Origin: a bacterium
Lineage (GTDB): Bacteria; Patescibacteriota; Patescibacteriia; JAACEG01
Reading direction: 5' to 3'
Assembly: GCA_027040785.1 (NCBI GenBank)
Contig: JALULG010000157.1
Span: 1-7,540, forward strand
DNA length: 7,540 nucleotides
Position numbers and translations under genes: made by a program. Under the pieces are notes generated by a model. It was not told the origin of the DNA. It ran no database searches and was given only the letters and a program-made list of their open reading frames with translations. How positions within the stretch are numbered: the first letter of the stretch is position 1; each line of letters opens with the position of its first letter. Shown here one piece after another: positions 1-5,403 of the stretch.

Positions 1-73
1 AATAATATAGTTTATATTACTTATAAAAAAAATTTTTATAATAAATTTATAAAATAATTATAAAGGGATAAAA

Positions 74-442
74 ATGAGAAAAATAAAAGCTAATGCAATA
101 AATTTTGATGGTTTTGTATATAAAGAAGAAATAATGTCAGCAATAGAAGACGATAATGGGGTAATAACTATTGAAGAACAAATAAATATGTCAGAAAAAA
201 GAATACAAGAGAAAGAAGATACATTAAGTGATATTAAAAGCAAAATAATAGAAAAGATAAAAAAAGATAAAACAAAATGGATTAATAATATGTTCATCAA
301 TGTAATTGATACAAAATATAATAATGAATTAACATATATAAATATAGAAGGAAGATTTAAATTATTAGAAGAATTAACAGAAAAAGAGAAAAAGAAATTT
401 TTAGATTTTTTTATAAATACGGTGGGCGATTTATTTTGTTAA
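74..442 (+). CDS. Hypothetical 122-aa charged protein, unrecognised
   Basis: I do not recognise this protein and assign no function. The ATG at 74 is preceded by an AAAGGGA ribosome-binding sequence (62-68) at normal spacing, which supports the start. The product is hydrophilic, rich in Lys, Glu and Ile, with no signal peptide or membrane segment. Residues about 38-66 are strongly charged and helical and could form a short coiled coil; the C-terminal third (about 94-117) again looks helical. Codon use is extreme, with ATA for Ile and AGA for Arg dominating and very little C, and the gene looks clearly more AT-rich than the peptidase gene downstream, which may mean foreign origin or weak constraint. 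Its last codons overlap the peptidase start by 7 nt, so the two are probably co-transcribed. A TATAAT hexamer at 37-42 could be its -10, but no good -35 is visible in such AT-rich sequence. Confidence 0.7.
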   Translation: MRKIKANAINFDGFVYKEEIMSAIEDDNGVITIEEQINMSEKRIQEKEDTLSDIKSKIIEKIKKDKTKWINNMFINVIDTKYNNELTYINIEGRFKLLEELTEKEKKKFLDFFINTVGDLFC

Positions 443-1629
443 AATTGTATAATATTTATCGGAAAATTAAGATTTTCTTTAAAAATAAGTTTTTTTTGAT
501 TAAGAATAAATTTTTGTATATTTTCGGCGGGCGATATATTGTTCATGTTATTGTAGTAATAATCGCCGTTTTTGTGGCCACTTCCAATATTCAGGCGCAA
601 GAAAAAAGAGGTTCTTTGATAAAATTTGACAATAAAGCTTTGATAAATAAAATAGTTAAGGCGGGAGAGTTTGAAGACGGGCAAAAATTAGTGGAAGAAT
701 CAATAGATATTGGACAAATCGCCTCTAAAAAACAAAATTTATTCTATTCTGATGAAAGGAAAAATTCTTTGACTTATAGGGATAAAATTTTGGTTGATAG
801 CAATGAATTTGAAATTCAATCGGAACCGGTAAATAACAGCGAAACAAAAGCTAAAAATTTTATTCCTAAAAAACGAGATAAAATTATTTATTATACGGTT
901 CAAACGGGTGATTCTGTTTACAGTATAGCTAAAAAGTTTAATATTACGGTAAATACCATTATTTGGGAAAACAATCTTAACAGTCGCGGTTTTATAAAAC
1001 CGGGTCAAAAATTGGCAATTTTACCAACTGTTGGAGTTACCTATAAAGTAAAAAGAAATGATACTTTGATTAAGATTGCTAAAAAATTTAATACGACCGA
1101 GCAAGAAATAATAAAAATAAATAAAATCAAAAATTCCAATAATTTGCAAATCGGGCAAAAATTGATTATTCCGGGCGCCAGAAAGGTTTACGAGAGGAAG
1201 ACAAGTCCGAAAAGAACAAATTATATAGTTAGAAAAAAGAAAAAAATTATCAAATCAGTGGTTAAAAGTTCAACCAAATTGCATTGGCCGGCAAGTTGTC
1301 ATGTAATTACTCAATATTTTCATTGGAGACACCATGGTTTGGATATTGCTTGTAAACACGGAACCCCGATATATGCGGCTGAAGATGGGGTTGTAGTAGC
1401 TGCCGGTTGGGCTACCGGTTATGGAAAAAGGATTAGGATTGATCATGGAAATGGTTTGGTAACTTTATATGGGCATTGCTCAAAATTATATGTTCGGGCC
1501 GGTCAAGCGGTTAACAGAGGCGATATAATTTGCGCCGAAGGAACAACCGGTTGGTCAACCGGGCCTCATTTGCACTTTGAAGTAAGGAAAAAGGGTGTCA
1601 AAAAGAACCCTTTAACATATTTAAGATAA
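436..1629 (+). CDS. Membrane-anchored LysM-LysM-M23 peptidoglycan peptidase
   Basis: This is a cell-wall metallo-endopeptidase of the M23 (LytM/NlpD-like) family that should cleave peptide cross-bridges outside the membrane. A basic N-terminus is followed by one hydrophobic segment at about residues 34-50, a signal anchor or signal peptide. A variable linker follows, then two LysM peptidoglycan-binding domains (about 152-197 and 202-247), a Lys/Arg-rich linker, and the M23 domain (about 283-397). Zinc ligands are intact: H299 and D303 (HxxxD) and H380 of HLH (378-380); LYGH carries H347. An active enzyme is therefore expected. The start is a TTG overlapping the previous gene by 7 nt. No other Met occurs in the protein, so the start must be TTG or another non-ATG codon; an in-frame ATT at 433 is the nearest alternative. 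GGTGGG just upstream may serve as a weak ribosome-binding site. The small cysteine-rich gene follows 22 nt later. Confidence 0.93.
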   Translation: MLKLYNIYRKIKIFFKNKFFLIKNKFLYIFGGRYIVHVIVVIIAVFVATSNIQAQEKRGSLIKFDNKALINKIVKAGEFEDGQKLVEESIDIGQIASKKQNLFYSDERKNSLTYRDKILVDSNEFEIQSEPVNNSETKAKNFIPKKRDKIIYYTVQTGDSVYSIAKKFNITVNTIIWENNLNSRGFIKPGQKLAILPTVGVTYKVKRNDTLIKIAKKFNTTEQEIIKINKIKNSNNLQIGQKLIIPGARKVYERKTSPKRTNYIVRKKKKIIKSVVKSSTKLHWPASCHVITQYFHWRHHGLDIACKHGTPIYAAEDGVVVAAGWATGYGKRIRIDHGNGLVTLYGHCSKLYVRAGQAVNRGDIICAEGTTGWSTGPHLHFEVRKKGVKKNPLTYLR

Positions 1630-1651
1630 ACCTTTAAAAAAGGAGGTAGAA

Positions 1652-1885
1652 ATGCGTATTTTTCACATTATTGTTTTAAATGAAAATAATCGTTGTGATT
1701 GTGGTGAGGATTGCGGAACCGCTCTGCAATGTGATTGCGGGAGAGTGTTTTGCAATAGTTGTTTTTCTGCTGATGTAGAGGGTGACGGTAATACAATATA
1801 TTGCCCTAATTGTGGTAAAATGTATGGAACCCCGTTTTTAAGTGCTTTAATCGCGATTAATCAATGGAGGATTCAATTGGTATAG
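1652..1885 (+). CDS. Small nine-cysteine zinc-ribbon/RING-like protein
   Basis: This 77-aa protein has a strong Shine-Dalgarno sequence (AAAGGAGGT, 1639-1647) before its ATG. It has nine cysteines (15, 17, 21, 27, 29, 34, 37, 51, 54), including a CNSC knuckle at 34-37 and a CPNC knuckle at 51-54. Two CxxC knuckles plus the earlier cysteines would suit one or two structural Zn sites, as in zinc ribbons, treble clefs or RING-like folds. There is no signal peptide, and the C-terminal 17 residues are hydrophobic with a single Trp. It sits 22 nt after the peptidase gene and just before a terminator, so it is the last gene of that transcript. I do not recognise a named family; a role in protein or nucleic-acid binding is only a guess from the zinc-knuckle pattern. 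Confidence 0.8.
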   Translation: MRIFHIIVLNENNRCDCGEDCGTALQCDCGRVFCNSCFSADVEGDGNTIYCPNCGKMYGTPFLSALIAINQWRIQLV

Positions 1886-1892
1886 TTTTTTC

Positions 1893-1916
1893 GGAGCGTA
1901 AAAACGCTCCTTTTTT
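1893..1916 (+). terminator. Intrinsic terminator of the peptidase operon
   Basis: A perfect 7-bp stem GGAGCGT / ACGCTCC (1893-1899 and 1904-1910) with an AAAA loop is followed by six T. It lies 7 nt after the stop of the cysteine-rich gene. A T-run also precedes the stem on the plus strand, giving A residues on the other strand, so it is mainly a plus-strand terminator. Confidence 0.92.
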
Positions 1917-1931
1917 ATTTTATGTTTATTT

Positions 1932-2087
1932 GGTACTGTTGTTAATTCTCGATTTTCGTCAATTTTCTAAATTTTGCCGGTGATTTGTAAAAAAATCTTA
2001 TTAATTGCCGTATTTATGCGATTTTTTCAATCATTTCGGTTAAGATTTAAAAAAATCATCAAAAATAGGATTTGGTGATAACTTCTA
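1932..2087. mobile_element. Decayed foldback (MITE-like) element, copy A
   Basis: This stretch aligns along its whole length, in the same orientation, with the element at 2466-2622. Shared blocks include GATTTTCG, AAAAAATCTTAT, TATTTATGCGATTTTTTCAA and CATCAAAAA. The inner hairpin (AAAAAATC ... GATTTTTT) is kept. The outer arms, perfect-looking in copy B, no longer pair well here: the left arm has lost the GCCAAACCCC block and the right arm reads TTTGGTGATAAC. Loss of outer pairing without compensation suggests an old decaying mobile copy rather than a conserved structured RNA. No open reading frame of note lies inside. Confidence 0.65.
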
Positions 2088-2126
2088 TTTATTATTAGCT
2101 TTTTCTTGGAAGATGTTTTTTGTTCT

Positions 2127-2135
2127 TGTGGATAA
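2127..2135 (-). promoter_or_regulatory. DnaA box, perfect consensus
   Basis: TGTGGATAA here is the exact reverse complement of the DnaA consensus TTATCCACA. It stands alone, about 130 bp left of the main cluster, and is followed by an AT-rich stretch, an arrangement that could allow looping between two box clusters. Confidence 0.7.
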
Positions 2136-2160
2136 ATTTTTTTAATAAACAGGTATAAAA

Positions 2161-2179
2161 TATTTAGTTATATGCGAAC
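2161..2179 (-). repeat. Inverted third copy of the recombinase upstream repeat
   Basis: Read on the minus strand, this 19-nt stretch (GTTCGCATATAACTAAATA) matches 6245-6263 at 18 of 19 positions; the only difference is C for T at position 6. The other two copies lie directly upstream of the recombinase-like gene's promoter. It falls between the first DnaA box and the main box cluster. The shared sequence may be a protein-binding site; the binder is unknown. Confidence 0.6.
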
Positions 2180-2263
2180 TTTATTGTTTTTTCTTTTAAA
2201 TATTGGGTTTTTAAAAAAGTAATAATCGTTCGTAAAAAATAGATTTTAATAAATCTGAATTTT

Positions 2264-2317
2264 TTATCCACAAATCACTGTGGATAAGTTGAGGATAAGT
2301 AGTGGAAAAGTGGAAAA
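2264..2317. promoter_or_regulatory. DnaA-box cluster with 11-bp phasing
   Basis: TTATCCACA (2264-2272) and TGTGGATAA (2279-2287) are perfect DnaA boxes head-to-head across 6 bp, together a 24-bp inverted repeat. Continuing in the second orientation are TGAGGATAA (2290-2298, one mismatch), AGTGGAAAA (2301-2309, two mismatches) and a tandem repeat of GTGGAAAA at 2310-2317. Starts at 2279, 2290 and 2301 are exactly 11 bp apart, close to one helical turn, so DnaA molecules would sit on one face and could form a filament running toward the A/T stretch. Confidence 0.7.
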
Positions 2318-2321
2318 AATG

Positions 2322-2375
2322 AAAATAATTTAAAATATAGATAATTATTTTAATAATAAATAATAAAAAATTTAA
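2322..2375. other. Candidate DNA-unwinding element
   Basis: These 54 bp contain a single G/C pair (G at 2340), an extreme even in this AT-rich region. The stretch begins right after the phased box array and ends 16 bp before the parS palindrome. TAATAATAAATAATAA at 2351-2366 fits the TA[A/G] trio pattern. It contains no gene. Confidence 0.5.
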
Positions 2376-2390
2376 CAGTTTTGAAAATAT

Positions 2391-2418
2391 AATCAATGTT
2401 TCACGTGAAACATTGATT
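2391..2418. promoter_or_regulatory. parS: parS site 1 (28-bp palindrome)
   Basis: The core at 2397-2412 reads TGTTTCACGTGAAACA, the widely conserved ParB-binding consensus. Self-complementarity extends 6 bp further each side to a perfect 28-bp palindrome. ParB loads at such sites and spreads, recruiting ParA and SMC for segregation of the origin region. The site sits beside the putative origin. Confidence 0.93.
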
Positions 2419-2465
2419 GTGATTTTTTAGGAGCAGAGGAGAGGATTTAAAAGTTTTTGTTATAT

Positions 2466-2622
2466 GGGACTATCGCCAAACCCCGATTTTCGCCAATTTT
2501 TCCAAATTTCGCCTGTGACTTGTTGAAAAAATCTTATCAATACGATATTTATGCGATTTTTTCAATAGCGTCTTGGTTGAAATTTAAAAAATTCATCAAA
2601 AACGGGGTTTGGCGACAGTCCC
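2466..2622. mobile_element. Foldback (MITE-like) element, copy B
   Basis: This 157-bp element has terminal inverted repeats of about 25 bp (2466-2490 and 2598-2622) that match at 23 of 25 positions. The outermost 20 bases read GGGACTATCGCCAAACCCCG at the left and, reverse-complemented, GGGACTGTCGCCAAACCCCG at the right. Inside are further nested inverted repeats (AAATTTC / GAAATTT; TTGAAAAAATC / GATTTTTTCAA), so the whole element can fold into one long imperfect hairpin. There is no transposase and no coding capacity worth naming; the small open frame across it is a by-product. No clear target-site duplication is visible. A non-autonomous DDE-type element is the likely interpretation, and copy A at 1932 is a relative. 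Confidence 0.75.
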
Positions 2623-2689
2623 TGTATTGGTTTTATTGTGTTGTTTTGAGTTTTGTGTTAAAATTTTGCTATTATTTTAGTATTTTGAG

Positions 2690-2775
2690 GAAAAAGTAAA
2701 TCCTAAAAACATGAAATTCTGAAATGTTCAGAATGACAGTAAAGACACGAGATCCTGAATAGTTCAGAATGATAT
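2690..2775 (+). repeat. Composite repeat copy 1 (spacer + two hairpin units)
   Basis: The order is a spacer resembling GAAAAAGTAAATCCTAAAAA, then a hairpin of stem type TTC, a short linker ending in CAC, then a hairpin of type TCC whose right arm has one mismatch (GAA for GGA). The same order recurs at 3298-3391 and 3434-3524. Confidence 0.6.
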
Positions 2776-3010
2776 ATGTTTACATGAGACTCTGAAATAA
2801 TTTCAGGGTGACAGTGGCTCTCCCCATGTCATGCTGAATTTATTTCAGCATCTCGTTTTTTTTATGTCATGCTGAATTTATTTCAGCATCTCGTTTCGCT
2901 CCCTGTTATTCTGAACATTTCAGAATCTCGGAAAAAAGAAGGTAAATACTTAAAACCACGAGACTCTGAAATAAATTCAGAGTGACATGTGGTGTCTTCG
3001 TTGTCATGCT

Positions 3011-3245
3011 TGGTATAAAGGTAGGTAACCTGTTGGTAAAAATATTACTTTTTGGCTAAAATAAAGTAAAATCTACAATTAATCTCAAAACACTTTGAGA
3101 TTATGAAAAATCTGTTCGGTTTATTCAAAGTACAACCCTTTAAAGTAATGTTTTATGGCAAAATGTTATTTTAAATAGTATTTTAGTTTAAAAAAGATAA
3201 AATACTAACAACTTATCTATTTTTGTGTCCATACTCAATACTCTA
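3011..3245. other. Non-repeat insert interrupting the hairpin array
   Basis: These 235 bp are unlike the surrounding repeats and are flanked by two copies of TGTCATGCT (3002-3010 and 3246-3254), the start of a reverse hairpin unit. Inside are two clear hairpins: AATCTCAAA / TTTGAGATT (3081-3089 and 3094-3102, loop ACAC), and AGTATTTTA / TAAAATACT (3177-3185 and 3198-3206). There is no open reading frame or terminal inverted repeat that I can see. The direct repeats could be a target duplication or simply two separate hairpin units. Confidence 0.4.
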
Positions 3246-3297
3246 TGTCATGCTGAATCTTGTGCTGAATTTATTCGGTATTATTTCAGTATCTTAG

Positions 3298-3391
3298 GAG
3301 AAAGAGTAAAACCTAAAATCCAGGAGACTCTGAAATAAATTCAGAGTGACATGTGACGAACACGAGATCCTGAAATAAATTCAGGATGACA
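3298..3391 (+). repeat. Composite repeat copy 2
   Basis: The spacer GAAAGAGTAAAACCTAAAA is followed by a CTC-type hairpin (3323-3351), the linker GTGACGAACAC and a TCC-type hairpin (3363-3391), both with intact stems and ATAAA loops. A partial copy with only spacer and CTC hairpin lies at 2931-2987. Confidence 0.65.
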
Positions 3392-3433
3392 GTGTATCCC
3401 CCATGTCATGCTGAACTCGATTCAGCATCTCGT

Positions 3434-3524
3434 GGGAAAAGAGTAAAACCTAAAAACAATGAGACTCTGAAATGTTCAGAGTGATATGCGATGAACACGA
3501 GATCCTGAAATGTTCAGGATGACA
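3434..3524 (+). repeat. Composite repeat copy 3
   Basis: The spacer GGAAAAGAGTAAAACCTAAA is nearly identical to that of copy 2. It is followed by a CTC-type hairpin (3460-3486), a linker ending GAACAC, and a TCC-type hairpin (3498-3524), both with ATG loops. Same order as copies 1 and 2 but the short-loop class, which points to loop exchange or separate origin of units. Confidence 0.65.
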
Positions 3525-3562
3525 TGGAGATATAACGAAATCCTGAAACGAGTTCAACATAG

Positions 3563-3696
3563 AGTTTAGAACAGCAGCGAATTTCAACGCAAAACCTTAA
3601 AATAATACTAAAATCTTCAGTATATGATTTAGGATGGCGGTAAAAATAGTAAAATTTTGGGCTAATCTCAAATTATCAGTATGAATTTAGAGGAAT
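3563..3696. other. Intergenic tail, nothing recognised
   Basis: Between the last degenerate hairpin unit and the cca terminator I see no gene, tRNA or repeat unit. GGCTAATCTCAAA near 3660 echoes the TGGCTAA ... AATCTCAAA pieces at about 3053-3089, which may be a remnant of shared sequence. Confidence 0.4.
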
Positions 3697-3734
3697 GATT
3701 TTTATAAATAAAACCGCCAGTTTACTGACGGTTT
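3697..3734 (-). terminator. Intrinsic terminator after cca
   Basis: On the minus strand, AAACCGTCAG (3734-3725) pairs with CTGGCGGTTT (3720-3711) across a 4-nt loop, with one T-G wobble, followed by a T-rich run TTATTTAT. It lies about 40 bp past the cca stop, with parS site 2 in between. Confidence 0.8.
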
Positions 3735-3755
3735 ATTACGAATAATATTTTTAAC

Positions 3756-3775
3756 AATGTTTCACGTGAAACATT
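3756..3775. promoter_or_regulatory. parS: parS site 2 (20-bp palindrome)
   Basis: The core TGTTTCACGTGAAACA at 3758-3773 is identical to site 1; perfect symmetry extends 2 bp each side. It abuts the last base of the cca stop codon and lies inside the cca transcript, ahead of its terminator. Confidence 0.93.
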
Positions 3776-5265
3776 TATTTTACCCAATGTTTTTTCTTTA
3801 TTTTTCTTTCTTCTTTTTTTTGTTTTTCATTGATTTTTTGAATTGCTTGTTTTCTGAGCTCTTTTAGCTCTAATTTATATAATTCTTGGGCTCTTTTTTT
3901 GAGATATTTTTTAGTATTTTTCTTGGGATTTTCAATTACTTCCGCCAGTAAACAGTCTAAAATAGCTCCGAATTTGGGGCCCGGATTTAATTTTAGCTCT
4001 TTCATCAGGGTATTTCCGTTAATTTTTAACATTTTTACGGATATTGGATCTTTTTTGACCTTTTCAATAAGAAATTCAAAATGTCTAAGTTTATAGGGTT
4101 TTGCTTTTGGCACATTTGAGCCTAATCTATCGGAAATCCTTAAATCTATTAAATCTTTTATATTTTCCGGTCCGACTTTTCTCAATAATCTTCTCACTCC
4201 GGCTTCGCTTACTTCCCCGACATTATAATAAAACATATGATGTTTTATTAAATTTACCACCTTTTTAATGTCTTCATTGGAAAAATGCAGTCTTTTCATT
4301 ATTTTTTTGCTCATTTTAGTGCTAACAATATCATGATTATAAAAGGTTGCGTTTTCTCCTTCGCCTTTTTTGGTCCGCGGTTTTCCAATATCATGAAACA
4401 AAACCGCTAATCTTACCCTATAATCATTGCTTGGACATTTTTCCAAAGATTTAATTAAATGCTCGTAAACCGTGTAAATATGGTGTTTGTTTTGGCTAAC
4501 GCCAATACCTTCTTCCAGTTCGGGAATTATATATTTTAATAAACCGCTTTTTTTCAGTAAAACAACACCTTTGGCCGGTTTTGGTGATTTTAAAATTTCT
4601 ATGAATTCGTCCCTAATTCTTTCATTGGCTATTTTTTTGATTAAAATAGCGTTTTTTTTGATGGCTTCAAAGGTTTTTCTTTCTATTTCAAAGTCTAATT
4701 TAACCGCAAATTTAATTGCTCTCATCATTCTCAAAGCATCTTCTGAAAATCTTTCTTCCGGTTTACCGACCGCTCTGATAATTTTGTTTTTTAAGTCTTC
4801 TTGTCCCTTGAAAATGTCAATAATTTCATAATCTTTCTTATTTTTTGTTTTTATTTCTTTTAATTTTAAGTTTTTCAGTTTTATAGCTATGGCATTAATC
4901 GTAAAATCGCGTCTTTTTAAGTCTTCTTCTAATTTTTGGCTAAATTTTACTCTATCCGGGCGTCGTGCATCCGAATATTTGGATTCCGTCCGATAAGTGG
5001 TAATTTCAATCAAATCAATAACATTTTCATTTTTATCTCTTATCTTTACCTTTACTGTTCCAAAATTATTTTCATAAACACTGTCCGGAAAAAGATTTAA
5101 AAGCTCTTTTGGTATAGCATTTGTAGTAATGTCCCAGTCTTTTGGTGATAAATTTTTTTCTTTTTCAGCCAAAAAATCCCTTACTGATCCGCCAACAAGA
5201 TAGGCCTCAAAGCCATTATTGTCTAGTGTATTTAATATTTCTCTGATGTATTTTGGGATAATCAT
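3775..5265 (-). CDS. cca: CCA tRNA nucleotidyltransferase with HD domain
   Basis: This class II enzyme adds or repairs the 3' CCA end of tRNAs in the cytoplasm using CTP and ATP. The nucleotidyltransferase head shows LVGGSVRD (23-30), the metal-binding DWD (43-45) and RRDFTINAIA (118-127). The neck follows with EDALRMMRAIKF (175-186). An HD-type domain follows (H261/H262, H291-D292, H311-D312), as in many bacterial CCA enzymes with phosphohydrolase-like domains. The C-terminal helical region ends in an unusually Lys/Glu-rich tail (about 445-496), probably a basic tRNA-contacting or disordered extension. Length 496 aa is slightly long for the family because of this tail and a Lys-rich insert near 131-147. 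The ATG at 5265 is the natural start, close to the conserved first helix; no strong Shine-Dalgarno is present, only an A-rich stretch. Poly(A) polymerase activity cannot be excluded from sequence alone. Confidence 0.95.
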   Translation of the reverse strand: MIIPKYIREILNTLDNNGFEAYLVGGSVRDFLAEKEKNLSPKDWDITTNAIPKELLNLFPDSVYENNFGTVKVKIRDKNENVIDLIEITTYRTESKYSDARRPDRVKFSQKLEEDLKRRDFTINAIAIKLKNLKLKEIKTKNKKDYEIIDIFKGQEDLKNKIIRAVGKPEERFSEDALRMMRAIKFAVKLDFEIERKTFEAIKKNAILIKKIANERIRDEFIEILKSPKPAKGVVLLKKSGLLKYIIPELEEGIGVSQNKHHIYTVYEHLIKSLEKCPSNDYRVRLAVLFHDIGKPRTKKGEGENATFYNHDIVSTKMSKKIMKRLHFSNEDIKKVVNLIKHHMFYYNVGEVSEAGVRRLLRKVGPENIKDLIDLRISDRLGSNVPKAKPYKLRHFEFLIEKVKKDPISVKMLKINGNTLMKELKLNPGPKFGAILDCLLAEVIENPKKNTKKYLKKRAQELYKLELKELRKQAIQKINEKQKKEERKIKKKHWVK

Positions 5266-5321
5266 TCTTTTTTTATCTAAAAATTTAAAATAAAAGTTTT
5301 TAGAAGTTTTTATAATGTTTT

Positions 5322-5351
5322 AATTTAGCCATTTTTTAATTGTTTAGTCAA
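5322..5351 (-). promoter_or_regulatory. Candidate cca promoter
   Basis: On the minus strand, TTGACT (5351-5346) lies 18 bp before TAAATT (5327-5322). The -35 is one base off consensus and the -10 matches 4 of 6. The leader would be about 50 nt. AT-richness makes chance matches likely. Confidence 0.35.
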
Positions 5352-5365
5352 TAGTTTAGTTTTTA

Positions 5366-5403
5366 AAGAATTATAATGTTTCACGTGAAACATTATAATT
5401 CTT
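5366..5403. promoter_or_regulatory. parS: parS site 3 (38-bp palindrome inside a gene end)
   Basis: The core TGTTTCACGTGAAACA at 5377-5392 is identical to the other two sites, but perfect symmetry extends 11 bp each side, giving a 38-bp palindrome. It encodes the last ten codons and stop of the recombinase-like gene (KNYNVSRETL). As RNA it would form a very stable hairpin at the 3' end of that message, although no strong T-run follows on the minus strand, so it is not a classical terminator. Confidence 0.93.

Larger units (their letters stand above)
2127..2412. other. Putative replication origin (oriC)
   Basis: In order, this segment holds a perfect DnaA box (2127-2135), an AT-rich stretch, a head-to-head pair of perfect boxes (2264-2272 and 2279-2287), three weaker boxes in phase (2290-2317), an almost pure A/T stretch (2322-2375), and a parS site (2397-2412). 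Box cluster plus adjacent AT-rich unwinding element plus nearby parS is the known layout of bacterial chromosome origins. TAA-rich triplets at 2351-2366 resemble the DnaA-trio (TA[A/G] repeats) that loads DnaA on single strands. Against it: dnaA is not adjacent within the window, and the genes on both sides run toward the site, where origin-proximal genes usually run away from it. A secondary DnaA-binding locus is the main alternative. Confidence 0.6.
2690..3562. repeat. Array of REP-like hairpin repeats (about 15 units)
   Basis: Units are 27-29 nt with the pattern (C)GAGA-NNC-TGAA-loop-TTCA-GNN-TGACA. The stem is about 8 bp with loop ATAAA (29-mers) or ATG (27-mers). Forward units: 2713-2738, 2748-2775, 2786-2813, 2959-2987, 3323-3351, 3363-3391, 3460-3486, 3498-3524, and a degenerate one at 3536-3562. 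Reverse units: 2827-2855, 2865-2893 (identical to the former), 2904-2930, 3404-3432, a rearranged one at 3246-3294, and a half unit at 3002-3010. The two variable stem bases change together (CT/AG, TC/GA, TG/CA, TT/AA). Conserved flanks GAGA and TGACA give each unit a direction. Such elements resemble REPs spread by RAYT (TnpA-REP) transposases; no such gene is in the window. Confidence 0.85.

Noticed and set aside
2211..2396. 61-codon minus-strand open frame over the DnaA boxes
   Set aside because: Low-complexity Ile/Phe/Leu translation caused by A/T-rich DNA, and it overlaps the origin-like boxes; no supporting signals.
1932..2622. Paired structured ncRNA (riboswitch-like) instead of foldback elements
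   Set aside because: The outer stem of copy A has decayed without compensatory changes, and neither copy precedes a gene; mobile-element decay fits better.
2457..2699. 80-codon plus-strand open frame
   Set aside because: It runs through the foldback element's inverted repeats into A-rich spacer, has no ribosome-binding site and its translation matches no domain; it is a by-product of the repeat.
3011..3245. tRNA or small RNA gene
   Set aside because: The two hairpins do not form a cloverleaf and no T-loop or anticodon arm pattern is visible; no promoter of note.
2690..3562. CRISPR array
   Set aside because: Repeats are short hairpins in both orientations with irregular spacing and varying stems; there are no uniform spacers and no cas genes.
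4487..4831. 114-codon plus-strand open frame inside cca
   Set aside because: Antisense shadow of the well-supported nucleotidyltransferase gene, Ser/Ile/Leu-rich translation, no ribosome-binding site.
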